Source: Acidimicrobiia bacterium (lineage in GTDB: Bacteria; Actinomycetota; Acidimicrobiia; Spongiisociales; JAHEDJ01). Taken from it: a stretch of DNA of 64,000 nucleotides. The stretch is taken from contig DATIPS010000010.1 of NCBI GenBank assembly GCA_035471805.1, positions 1-64,000 on the forward strand. The letters are read 5' to 3'. The translations under genes were made by a program, and so were the position numbers. Positions 53,980-62,235 of this stretch are shown in pieces. Numbering within the stretch: position 1 is the stretch's first letter; each line of letters opens with the position of its first letter. The notes beneath the pieces were generated by a model. That model saw only the letters and a list, made by a program, of their open reading frames with translations, did not search any database and was not told the origin of the DNA.

Positions 53980-55022
53980 CGATCGAAAGGGCGCACCAGC
54001 CGATCCACCAGGCCGGAGTCACCGGCGAGCAGCACATATTCCAGATTGCGCAGGTGTGATACTTCACCTACCCGGTCGCCGTTCGGATTGTGAATACCGA
54101 TCTGAGCGCCGACATACCGTTTCGAGTCGAAGGCGAGAGCTCGCACGCTGCCGCGCCGCTCCATCATGGCGACGAGAGACTCGAACTCGATCCACGACTC
54201 GTCGTTGTAGGACAATACGACTACGTGTGCGTCAACCGCGCCGATGACCGCCTCGAGGGCTTGCGGCATCTCTCGCTTCCGGTTGAATACGCTCTTCGTC
54301 TCGGCATCCCGACTGTCGAGTCGTTTGCACGCCACCCCGTAGTGTTCCGGCGCATCCCACGCCACCAGCGTCTCCCAGATGTGATAGTTGGTGAAGTAGC
54401 GATGCTGGTTGTAGGGAGGATCGAGGTAGGCGAGATCGAAGGATCCGAGACTGCCGGCCAGCTCGATTGCATCGCCGCGAACCGCCTGACCGCTGCCCGC
54501 GATGAGCTCGGGCAGGCGCATCTCGAGAGGTTTGAACGAACGGGGGGCCCATTGCTTCACATATGCCATCTGCACACCGGTCGTGGAGTCGACGCGATCG
54601 GCCGCGAGGATCAGGGAAGTCAGCAGAACCGGATACATCCACGAGGCTGAGAATTCCTCCTCGATGACATTCCTTATCGCGTCGACGCGCCGGGCATTGT
54701 GGGCCTGGAAGAAGCGCGCCTCCCGGCTGAAGGTTTCCGTGAAATAGCCGGCGACGCCTTCGAGCGAGTCAAGACGGTCGAGGACCGCGACTAGTTCGGC
54801 CCGGTCAACCTCGTCACCGTCGAGTTCCAGGTAACACCGTCCGAACACCTCCGAATACCGCGCCGTATCCACTGCGGTAACGACCGCTCCGCGTTCCTTG
54901 AAGGCGCGGGCCACCCTGGTGGTTCCGGTGAACAGGTCGAGCGCGCTGGCAGCACCTGCATCGGTGAGCAAGTCGCCGAGTACCGGAACGAGCCGGCGTT
55001 TGGATCCCAGGTATTTGATCAT
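53958..55022 (-). CDS. D12-class adenine-N6 DNA methyltransferase (orphan)
   Basis: 354 residues from ATG 55022 (MIKYLGSKRRLVPVL); GTG 55043 is an alternative. Class D12 order: K-G-S-K start, SAM-binding DLFTGTTRVARAF (about 29-41, FxGxG-type), a helical target-recognition part and the catalytic DPPYNQHRYFTNYHIWETL (DPPY, about 200). It methylates adenine N6 in a short DNA site. No restriction endonuclease or helicase neighbour is evident, so it may be an orphan regulatory or phage-type methylase. Converges on the small zinc-ribbon ORF. Confidence 0.86.
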   Translation of the reverse strand: MIKYLGSKRRLVPVLGDLLTDAGAASALDLFTGTTRVARAFKERGAVVTAVDTARYSEVFGRCYLELDGDEVDRAELVAVLDRLDSLEGVAGYFTETFSREARFFQAHNARRVDAIRNVIEEEFSASWMYPVLLTSLILAADRVDSTTGVQMAYVKQWAPRSFKPLEMRLPELIAGSGQAVRGDAIELAGSLGSFDLAYLDPPYNQHRYFTNYHIWETLVAWDAPEHYGVACKRLDSRDAETKSVFNRKREMPQALEAVIGAVDAHVVVLSYNDESWIEFESLVAMMERRGSVRALAFDSKRYVGAQIGIHNPNGDRVGEVSHLRNLEYVLLAGDSGLVDRLVRPFDRYLVRTS

Positions 55023-55066
55023 GCCCGACGGGCAACGTACCACGGCGTCGAAGTCCGGGCCGGTGT

Positions 55067-55095
55067 TTGACCTGGGGCGTGCCAGACTTCAAGAT
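55067..55095 (+). promoter_or_regulatory. promoter of the alpha/beta hydrolase gene
   Basis: TTGACC (55067-55072) and CAAGAT (55090-55095) are separated by 17 bp and lie 6 nt before ATG 55102, so transcription would begin at or near the start codon. Confidence 0.55.
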
Positions 55096-55101
55096 CTAGG
55101 T

Positions 55102-55992
55102 ATGCACATCGCGCGGACTGCCAACGTAGACATTTGCTACGAGACATTCGGTCGATCGACCGACCCCGCTGTGCTCTTGATCCAGGGCCTGGGCGTACAG
55201 ATGCTTGGATGGGACGAGGAGTTCTGCGCACTTCTGACGGGCCGCGGTTTGTTCGTGGTCCGCTTCGACAATCGTGACGTCGGTCTCTCGAGCTGTTTCG
55301 ATGAAACCAACTTCGACCTGTCCGATGCCATCGGGCGGGCGCTCGCCGGCGAGAAGATCGAAGTCCCGTACAGCCTCATGGATATGGCTTCCGATGCGAT
55401 AGGCCTGATGGATCACCTGGGAATCGAGCGAGCACACGTGGTCGGTGTTTCGATGGGCGGCATGATCGCCCAGACAATCGCCGCCGAGTATCCAGAGCGG
55501 GTCTCATCCCTGACCTCGATCATGTCGTCCACCGGCAGCCGAGCAGTCGGTCGACCCACACCTGAGGCCATCCAGGTGTTGTTCGAACGACCACCGCAGG
55601 ACCGGGCCGCCGCCATCGAGGCATCAGTGCGAGCACAGAAGGTGCTGGGCGGCACGATCCAACTCGACGAGGAGCGGGCGCGCCGGAAAGCCGGGGCCGC
55701 GTTCGACCGCGCCTTCAATCCCGACGGAACGGGCCGGCAGCTGGCAGCTATCTACGCGGCGGGCAACAGAACCGACCACATTGCCGCTATTTCCGCTCCA
55801 GCGCTGGTAATCCACGGTGCACTGGATCCGCTGATCGACCCCTCCGGCGGCCGGCACACGGCAGAGGTGATCCCGGGCGCCCGCTTGGTGATCATCGATG
55901 AGATGGGACACGATCTCCCGCCGGCGCTGTGGGACCGTCTGATCGATGAGATCTCGGCTCACATCCGAGCGGCAGAGGCAACCGGCGCGTAG
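55102..55992 (+). CDS. alpha/beta hydrolase (serine type)
   Basis: 296 residues from ATG 55102. Catalytic triad: Ser in GVSMGGMIAQ (about 118), Asp in HGALDPLIDP (about 245) and His in EMGHDLPP (about 273); oxyanion region LIQGLGVQMLGW and FDNRDVGLSS. It resembles the aclacinomycin methylesterase RdmC-type and related hydrolases. No signal peptide. Substrate unknown; divergent from the adenine methyltransferase. Confidence 0.88.
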   Translation: MHIARTANVDICYETFGRSTDPAVLLIQGLGVQMLGWDEEFCALLTGRGLFVVRFDNRDVGLSSCFDETNFDLSDAIGRALAGEKIEVPYSLMDMASDAIGLMDHLGIERAHVVGVSMGGMIAQTIAAEYPERVSSLTSIMSSTGSRAVGRPTPEAIQVLFERPPQDRAAAIEASVRAQKVLGGTIQLDEERARRKAGAAFDRAFNPDGTGRQLAAIYAAGNRTDHIAAISAPALVIHGALDPLIDPSGGRHTAEVIPGARLVIIDEMGHDLPPALWDRLIDEISAHIRAAEATGA

Positions 55993-56059
55993 CGCGGCAG
56001 CCCCCGATCCGGGCCTGCCGTACAATCTCAACAAGGTCTGTCAACAAAGGGTCTCTCTC

Positions 56060-56545
56060 ATGCCTTCATTCGACGTTGTTTCCGAAGTAGATCTCCAGGA
56101 GGTGCGCAACGCGGTCGACCAGGCTGCGCGCGAGACCTCGACCCGCTACGACTTCAAAGGCACCAGCAGCACGGTGGTTCTCCAGGGTGAGGAAATCGTG
56201 GCCGAGTCGTCCACGGAGGACCGCCTGCGGGCCGTGGTCGACGTTCTGAAAGAGAAACTGATCCGCCGGAAGATCCCGCTCAAAGCGATCGGGGGCGGCG
56301 AACCCAAGGAAGTCGGTGGGGGCCGCTATCGCAGCGAGTTCAAAGTCAATCAGGGCATCGCCCAGGAAGCCGCCCGGGAGCTCAACAAGCATGTGAAGAA
56401 CATGAAGCTCAAGATCCAGGTCCAGATCCAGGGCGATCGCTTGCGAATATCAGGAAAGAAGCGAGATGAACTCCAGGAAGTCATATCGTCGCTGAAGGAA
56501 CTCGACTATCGCATTCCGCTTCAGTTCATCAACTACCGGGATTGA
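56060..56545 (+). CDS. YajQ family cyclic-di-GMP-binding protein
   Basis: 161 residues from ATG 56060 (MPSFDVVSEVDLQEVRNAVDQ, the family start). Two ferredoxin-like halves with STRYDFKGTSSTVVLQ, LIRRKIPLKAIGGGEP and KLKIQVQIQGDRLRISGKKRDELQ. YajQ proteins bind c-di-GMP in Xanthomonas; role here is by family. The HD-GYP gene at 44084 could be linked functionally. It overlaps the ABC exporter gene by 17 bp tail-to-tail. Confidence 0.94.
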   Translation: MPSFDVVSEVDLQEVRNAVDQAARETSTRYDFKGTSSTVVLQGEEIVAESSTEDRLRAVVDVLKEKLIRRKIPLKAIGGGEPKEVGGGRYRSEFKVNQGIAQEAARELNKHVKNMKLKIQVQIQGDRLRISGKKRDELQEVISSLKELDYRIPLQFINYRD

Positions 56546-58412
56546 GCCGGACCTCCTCGCCGCGGAACTGAGTCTCGAAGAGATCGGCGTACAGACCTCC
56601 CCTTTCGAGGAGGGTGCGGTGATTGCCCTGTTCCACCAGGCGCCCGTTCTCGATGACGAAGATGCGGTCCGCGGCGAGAATCGTGGACAACCGGTGGGCG
56701 ATGACGACCGACGTCCTGCCCTCCATCACGCGCTCGAGCGCACTCTGGATTAGTGCCTCGGATTGTGAATCCAGATGGGACGTTGCTTCGTCCAGAACGA
56801 GAATCCGCGGATCCTTGAGAATCACCCGGGCGAGGGCCAGCCGCTGCTTCTCTCCTCCCGACAGCCTGTAGCCGCGCTCGCCGACGACCGTCTCATAAGC
56901 GTCCGGAAGGCCCACGATGAAGTCGTGGATGTTGGCGGCCCGGGTCGCGGCTTCCACCTCGGCGGCCGTTGCTCCGTCTCGCGCGTATCGCAGGTTGGCC
57001 GCGATGGTGTCGTGGAACAGATAGGCCTCCTGGGTGACCACCCCAACGGCCTCCGAGAGGGTGTCGAGGGTGAGATTCCGGAGGTCGTGGCCGTCTATCT
57101 CGATCGAACCCAGGGCGACGTCGTACAAGCGCGGTAGGAGGTAACTGATCGTGGTCTTGCCGGCTCCGCTCGGACCGACCAACGCGATCAGCTCTCCCGG
57201 CTCGATCTCAAAGGAGAGGTCTTCGACCGCCCATTCCCGTGTGGACACCGTCGCCGTCTCCGGAATCGACTGTTCGACGGTCGCCCCCCGGCCGAATCGC
57301 TTGACCTGGGCCAGACCTTCGGGCCCGTCCGTCTGATAGCGGAACGACACATGGTCGAATCGGATTCTGCCTTCCACGTGATCGAGATGCACGGCGTCTT
57401 CGGCCTCGCGGATCTCACGGGGCAGATCGATCACTTCGAAGACCCTTTCGAATGAGACCAGAGAGGTTGCGAACTCGACACGGGCATTGGAGAGAGCCGA
57501 CAAGGGACCGTACAGCTGGGTGAGAAGTGTCGAGAACATGACGACGACCCCGACGGTGAGATCGCCGCTGATCACGAGCCAGCCCCCAACCCAGAAGACT
57601 GCGGCGGTTCCCACTGCGCTGACCAATCCGAGAGCCGCAAAGAACCATCTGCCGATCAAAGCCCGCCGCACACCGAGGTCGCGCACCTGGGCCGCTTCAC
57701 CGTTGAAGCGATCCTGCTCGTCGGCACTGCGGTTGAACAACTTGATCAGGAGGGCACCGCTCACGTTGAACGCTTCCTGCAGAATCGCCGACATGTTCGC
57801 GTTGTGCTCCATCTGCGCCTCGGCCACCCGCCTGAGAAGCCTGGCCACTCGCCTGGCCGGCAACACAAACAACGGCAAGGCGGCAATCGCGAGGGCGGTC
57901 AGGCGCCAGTCGGCCTGCAGCATCACGATCAGGATGAACACGACGGAGACGACGTTCGAGACGATCGTGATGAATGTGCCGGTCACGGCTTGCTGGGCGC
58001 CGACCACATCGTTGTTGATCCTCGAAATCAACTCTCCGGTGCGCGTGGCGGTGAAGAACCTGAGCGACATCCCCTGCAGGTGGGCAAAGAGCTCGCGCCG
58101 CAGGTCGAAGATGACTCCCTCTCCGGCCCGGGCACTCAGCCAGCGCTGCAGTGTGCCCAGCACCGCATTGACCAGCGGGACGGCGATCATGCCGGCGCCC
58201 AGCCAGGAGAGCAGGGCGAGGTCACGGTTCGGAATCGCGTCGTCCACGAGATAGCGAATCAGGATTGGAGGAACAACACTCAGCGCCGAGATGACCGCGA
58301 TGGTCCCGAAGACCCCGATGAGCCAGTTCAGATAAGGGCGTCCGTAGGCGAACACGCGGCGCAGCAACGCCCTATCGATCCGCGGGCGGTCCTGGTCCTC
58401 GTCGTAGGTCAA
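56529..58412 (-). CDS. ABC exporter, fused TM and ATPase domains (MDR/lipid type)
   Basis: 627 residues. Six-helix type-I exporter domain (about 1-325), then the nucleotide-binding domain: a 35-residue insertion around QVKRFGRGATVEQ precedes VEDLSFEIEPG, Walker A GPSGAGKTT (about 415), Q-loop VTQEAYLFHD, signature LSGGEKQRLALAR and Walker B ILVLDEATSHLDSQS; the H-loop is VVIAHRLST. It functions as a homodimer or pairs with another half-transporter; substrate unknown. Confidence 0.94.
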   Translation of the reverse strand: MTYDEDQDRPRIDRALLRRVFAYGRPYLNWLIGVFGTIAVISALSVVPPILIRYLVDDAIPNRDLALLSWLGAGMIAVPLVNAVLGTLQRWLSARAGEGVIFDLRRELFAHLQGMSLRFFTATRTGELISRINNDVVGAQQAVTGTFITIVSNVVSVVFILIVMLQADWRLTALAIAALPLFVLPARRVARLLRRVAEAQMEHNANMSAILQEAFNVSGALLIKLFNRSADEQDRFNGEAAQVRDLGVRRALIGRWFFAALGLVSAVGTAAVFWVGGWLVISGDLTVGVVVMFSTLLTQLYGPLSALSNARVEFATSLVSFERVFEVIDLPREIREAEDAVHLDHVEGRIRFDHVSFRYQTDGPEGLAQVKRFGRGATVEQSIPETATVSTREWAVEDLSFEIEPGELIALVGPSGAGKTTISYLLPRLYDVALGSIEIDGHDLRNLTLDTLSEAVGVVTQEAYLFHDTIAANLRYARDGATAAEVEAATRAANIHDFIVGLPDAYETVVGERGYRLSGGEKQRLALARVILKDPRILVLDEATSHLDSQSEALIQSALERVMEGRTSVVIAHRLSTILAADRIFVIENGRLVEQGNHRTLLERGGLYADLFETQFRGEEVRLNPGS

Positions 58413-58560
58413 GCGGGCGTACCAGCCCCCGGAGTGGAAAATGAGAGTCTCCCTGCTGTCTGGTCCAAGAGATTAGGCCCGGAGCGGTTCCTAACCACCC
58501 GCCGGAACAGGGTCCTCGGCCGTCTACGATGGGGAACCCCACCTGTTCAGGGAAGTTCCC

Positions 58561-59304
58561 ATGGTCACCTTGTACTTGGAGTCATACGCGCCGTCGCTCG
58601 ACACTGCGGTCTCACACGCCTTGCTCAGGATGGCTTCCGAAGGCCGGCACGGTGAATCGTTGCGCTTGTATCGGCCGGCCGAAGTGGTCGCCTTCGGCAA
58701 GCGAGACGCGGTTGCAGACGGGTTCGCCAAGGCAGTTACCTCGGCCGGAGAGGCCGGGTACGAGTCTGTGATCAGGATGGCCGGGGGTCGGGCGGCGGTT
58801 TTCCACCGGGAGACGATCGCGTTCGCGTGGACGATCCCGACGCCGTCACCGCGTGATTCCATAACCGAACGATTCGAGAGGCTCTCAGGTCTGCTGGTCG
58901 ACGCCTTTCGCGATCTTGGGGCAGATGCCCGGATCGGCGAAGTCCCCGGCGAGTACTGCCCCGGTGAGTTCAGCGTCAACCTCGGAGGATCGACCAAGGT
59001 CATGGGTGTAGGTCAACGGCTGATCACCGGCGCCGCCCACGTGGGCGGGGTGATCGTCGTCGACAAAGGCACTGCGGTCGCAGACGTTCTCGTGCCCGTA
59101 TATCGCGACCTCGGGCTGGTATGGGATCCGGCCACATCGGGCGACCTCGCCTCCGCCATCCCCGGCCTCACCTGGGAGAACGTGAAGGACTCTGTGTTGA
59201 ACTCGTTCGGTCGGATGACCGAGTTCGATGAAGCACCCATACCGCGGGAAGCACTGCGCCGGGCGCGAGATCTGGAAATCCAGCACATGGCCAGCAAGAA
59301 GTGA
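58561..59304 (+). CDS. lipoate/biotin protein ligase A-like protein
   Basis: 247 residues. LplA/BirA-type catalytic fold: SLRLYRPAEVVAFGKRDAV, IRMAGGRAAVFHRET (a variant of the RRxTGGGxV lipoyl motif), and GEFSVNLGGSTKVMGVGQRLITGAAH with the Lys used for lipoyl-AMP. Missing the first Arg pair of the classical motif, so the exact substrate (lipoate, octanoate) is uncertain. It could lipoylate the E2 encoded at 17539; that is inference. Confidence 0.83.
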   Translation: MVTLYLESYAPSLDTAVSHALLRMASEGRHGESLRLYRPAEVVAFGKRDAVADGFAKAVTSAGEAGYESVIRMAGGRAAVFHRETIAFAWTIPTPSPRDSITERFERLSGLLVDAFRDLGADARIGEVPGEYCPGEFSVNLGGSTKVMGVGQRLITGAAHVGGVIVVDKGTAVADVLVPVYRDLGLVWDPATSGDLASAIPGLTWENVKDSVLNSFGRMTEFDEAPIPREALRRARDLEIQHMASKK

Positions 59305-59388
59305 GCAGCTCAGGCCAATGGCTTGTAGTCCCGACCCGGTTTCAGCAGGGAGCCGGTTGCCGACTGCCTGGGATGTGCGGCCCACGCC

Positions 59389-60297
59389 TCACTGCACCAG
59401 ACTCACGAACTCGAATGCGACCTTCTCGAACGTCGACTCGTTCTTGGCTTTGACCACGAACACCTTGCCGTAGGGAGCCGTCGGGAACTCCACCCTGACC
59501 CACCACTCCCCCGCCGCATTGGCAACGGTCGATCCTGATCCGAAGTCGGAGATGATGAGGATCTTGGTACCCGGTGCGGCGGTGCCGTAGTACTCGTCGA
59601 AGGGCGGGTCCAGGGCACACTCGCCGTACTTCGCCTGCGCGGTGAATGCCCATTCGCCGGCGGGAGGTTTGGGCTTGACCTCGGGAGGGTCGTAGTAGAC
59701 GACGATCGAAGCCTCGGCAGTGTTCCCGGCCGCGTCGGTTGCCGTGAAGGAAGCCCTGTTGCCTCCTTCGCTCAGCATCAACACGATCGACCAAGATCCG
59801 TCATCCGCAACCGAAGCCTGATACGGCCCGGCGACCACGGTCGAGCCGGGTTCGGTCTTCCCCGCGAAGGTGACTGCTGTCTCCTTCAGACGATCACCAT
59901 CGAGCGGAGATGTGATGACGAGCTCCGGCGGATCTAGATCCACAGGTTCCGGGACCGGTCCCGGGCCGCCCGGCCGGGGAGAACCGCCCTCAGACGGGAC
60001 GGACGGAACTTCGCCGGCGATCGTTGTTGGAGTAGTGGCGGCGACCGTCGTGGTCGTGACCACGGTCGACGTAGTCGGAGTCGTCTCGGCGGTCTCATCA
60101 TCATCTGCGGCGAACATGCCGGCCTGGAGCGCCATGAAGCCGACGAAGATCACGACTGCGAACGCTCCCACGAAGGACAGCGTCCTGGCCAGGATCGGAG
60201 GCTTGGCCGGGCTGGGATTCATCAGCAGCAGCGGGTGGCCGGAGACCGTCGATTGCAGTCCCTCAGCAGCTTGTCTCGCCCGTTGATCGAGAGTCAT
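59389..60297 (-). CDS. membrane protein with Thr-rich linker and Ig-like domain; candidate anti-sigma partner
   Basis: 302 residues. A cytosolic head of about 35 residues (start MTLDQRARQAAEG), one TM helix (about 40-60), a Thr/Pro-rich linker (about 70-120) and a bacterial Ig-like domain (about 125-210: ITSPLDGDRLKETAVTFAGKTEPGSTV, DAAGNTAEASIVVYY), followed by a second beta-rich part. Start overlaps the sigma-factor stop by ATGA. Position and topology suggest control of that sigma factor, but the head lacks a recognisable zinc anti-sigma motif. Confidence 0.75.
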   Translation of the reverse strand: MTLDQRARQAAEGLQSTVSGHPLLLMNPSPAKPPILARTLSFVGAFAVVIFVGFMALQAGMFAADDDETAETTPTTSTVVTTTTVAATTPTTIAGEVPSVPSEGGSPRPGGPGPVPEPVDLDPPELVITSPLDGDRLKETAVTFAGKTEPGSTVVAGPYQASVADDGSWSIVLMLSEGGNRASFTATDAAGNTAEASIVVYYDPPEVKPKPPAGEWAFTAQAKYGECALDPPFDEYYGTAAPGTKILIISDFGSGSTVANAAGEWWVRVEFPTAPYGKVFVVKAKNESTFEKVAFEFVSLVQ

Positions 60298-60788
60298 TCC
60301 GACACCCCCAATCGGTCGGCGAGGTTCTTTCGTCCCTTGTGCAGGTGAACCTTTGCAGTGCTCTCAGTGCAACCGAGGATGGCCGCCACCTCAACCACGG
60401 GACGGTCCTCGAGATAGTGGAGAGCAATAGCTTGCGCCTGGCGCTTCGGGAGAGACCGGACGGCCTGCCAGAACTCGTCATCGCTCGACTCGAGTTCCGG
60501 GAGCGGTAGCTGACGGTCGAGGGCCACGCGGGCCAGGGCCCGGGTTTCCGCAGCCTTCCTCCGAAAGAGCGAAACGGACCGGTTGGAAACGACGCGCCGC
60601 ACCCAGGCGCCGGGTGATTCATACATCCCGACTCTCTCCCAGTGCTGGTGTGCCGTCATGAACGCCTCCTGGGCAAGATCTTCGGCAGCCAACCGGCTTC
60701 CGGACAGCGCGTAGGCCAGGCCGACGACTGCGCGATACTCACGCTGATAGAACACGTCGAACCGTTCCGGCCGCGCTATCACCTGCAT
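60294..60788 (-). CDS. ECF sigma factor (SigE-like small sigma-70)
   Basis: 164 residues from ATG 60788. Sigma region 2 (about 10-75: FDVFYQREYRAVVGLAYALSGS, AEDLAQEAFMTAHQHW) and region 4 (about 105-160: LPKRQAQAIALHYLEDRPVVEVAAILG, CTESTAKVHLHKGRKNLA). No C-terminal extension. The frame extends upstream, but that sequence is unrelated to the family. Co-transcribed with the Ig-domain membrane protein; diverges from aroQ. Its regulon is unknown. Confidence 0.92.
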   Translation of the reverse strand: MQVIARPERFDVFYQREYRAVVGLAYALSGSRLAAEDLAQEAFMTAHQHWERVGMYESPGAWVRRVVSNRSVSLFRRKAAETRALARVALDRQLPLPELESSDDEFWQAVRSLPKRQAQAIALHYLEDRPVVEVAAILGCTESTAKVHLHKGRKNLADRLGVSE

Positions 60789-60925
60789 CTCGTCCACGTG
60801 CCGCACCACGCGGTACGCCTCTCTCTCGTCGCATAGATCCCTGCGGGTTGTGATACCCGTTACTCGTATCGGCGCGAGGAAAGGTTTACCTGACCGAATT
60901 GGCCGCCCGTCCACCTACCGACCGG

Positions 60926-60931
60926 TAGCCT
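60926..60931 (+). promoter_or_regulatory. leaderless -10 element (TAGCCT)
   Basis: TAGCCT, 8 nt, ATG 60940 of the aroQ fusion gene; no Shine-Dalgarno. Confidence 0.5.
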
Positions 60932-60939
60932 GTCAACCC

Positions 60940-62127
60940 ATGCGTCGCATCCTGATCCTCAACGGACCCAACCTGAACCTGCTCGGCTCCCGGAAGCCGG
61001 ACCTGTACGGAACCACCAGCCTGGCCGATCTCGAGGGGCTGTGCGCGCAGTGGGGTTCCGACCGTGGCCTCGAAGTCGAAACGTTCCAGTCGAACCATGA
61101 GGGGGACCTCATCGACCGGTTGCACGCGGCGCGCCACATCGTTGACGGGGTGGTGATCAACCCGGGAGCGCTGACCCACTACTCGTACGCCCTGCACGAC
61201 GCGATCGACGCGATCGAGATCCCGGTAGTCGAGGTCCACATATCAAACGTCAAGGAACGGGAGAGCTGGCGCTCGCATTCCGTCGTCGGACCTGCGTGTG
61301 TCTACACGATCTACGGTCGCGGCATCGACGGCTACCGGTGGGCCGTCGACCATCTCGCCCATCGCGCCGCCTGGGCGACCACGACTCTGGCATATGCGGG
61401 GGGGTCGGACCATGTTGGGGATCTCCGCGTTCCGGACACGCACGGCCCTCATCCTGTGGCCGTTCTGATCCACGGTGGTTTCTGGCGCCATCATTGGACG
61501 CGCGACACCATGGAGGCAATAGCCATCGATCTGACCGGCCGGGGCTGGGCAACCTGGAATATCGAGTATCGCCGGGTCGGGATGGGCGGGGGGTTCCCGA
61601 CCACCCTCCAGGATGTGGGTGCCGCCGTGGACCATCTGGACGACATCGCCGCCGAGTTTCAGCTCGATCTGGAGCGGGTCGTGGTGCTCGGACACTCGGC
61701 GGGAGGTCAACTCGCCGTTTGGGCGGCGAACCGCCATCGTCTCGGCGAAGACGACCCCGGTGCGGCACCAAGGGTCGTACCGGCGGCCGTCGTATCACTT
61801 GCCGGGGTTCTGAACCTGGAAGTGGCGGAAAAGACAGGGCTGGGCGATGGAGCGGTGGCTGCGTTTCTCGGCAACGCGGCTCGCACCGCGGCTTACCGGG
61901 TCGCCTCTCCCCAACTTCTACTCCCGGCGGACCGGCCGCACATCGTCGTCCACGGGACCGGCGACGACCGCGTACCGGTCTCCTATGCACACGCGTACCT
62001 CGATGCCGCGAGACGTCCGGGAACTCCGGTTGAACTCCTCGAGATCGAAGGCGCCGATCATTTCGACCCCATAACTCCGTCGAGTTCTGCCTGGACGGCG
62101 GTTGTGACCAGACTCTCTACCGTTTGA
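60940..62127 (+). CDS. type II 3-dehydroquinate dehydratase fused to an alpha/beta hydrolase
   Basis: 395 residues from ATG 60940. Residues 1 to about 145 are AroQ: LILNGPNLNLLGSRKPDLYG with the lid Arg and Tyr, FQSNHEGDLID, VINPGALTHYSYALHDAI, PVVEVHISN with the catalytic His, and RSHSVV. They dehydrate 3-dehydroquinate in the shikimate pathway. From about 150 to the end is an alpha/beta hydrolase: oxyanion HGGFWRHHW, nucleophile GHSAGG, Asp in GTGDDRVPV and His in GADHFDP. HGGFW resembles kynurenine-formamidase-type hydrolases. Both catalytic sets look intact. A single gene carries both, without internal stop. Confidence 0.88.
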   Translation: MRRILILNGPNLNLLGSRKPDLYGTTSLADLEGLCAQWGSDRGLEVETFQSNHEGDLIDRLHAARHIVDGVVINPGALTHYSYALHDAIDAIEIPVVEVHISNVKERESWRSHSVVGPACVYTIYGRGIDGYRWAVDHLAHRAAWATTTLAYAGGSDHVGDLRVPDTHGPHPVAVLIHGGFWRHHWTRDTMEAIAIDLTGRGWATWNIEYRRVGMGGGFPTTLQDVGAAVDHLDDIAAEFQLDLERVVVLGHSAGGQLAVWAANRHRLGEDDPGAAPRVVPAAVVSLAGVLNLEVAEKTGLGDGAVAAFLGNAARTAAYRVASPQLLLPADRPHIVVHGTGDDRVPVSYAHAYLDAARRPGTPVELLEIEGADHFDPITPSSSAWTAVVTRLSTV

Positions 62128-62196
62128 CCCTCCGGACTTCAGACGCGGTTGCCGCACCCACGGTGTCGGCGCCCGGCCCGTCGCCGTCCGGCGCAG

Positions 62197-62235
62197 CGCA
62201 GCCGAAACCGGTCCGACTATTGGCCTTCGGCTGCG
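62197..62235. terminator. inverted repeat between converging aroQ-fusion and ferritin genes
   Basis: CGCAGCCGAA (62197-62206) and TTCGGCTGCG (62226-62235) form a perfect 10-bp stem with a 19-nt loop, spanning the ferritin stop codon at 62217. No clear T-run, so a bidirectional terminator role is only likely. Confidence 0.4.

Noticed and set aside
60789-60914. N-terminal extension of the ECF sigma factor
   Set aside because: It is Arg-rich and matches no sigma region; region 2 begins just after ATG 60788.
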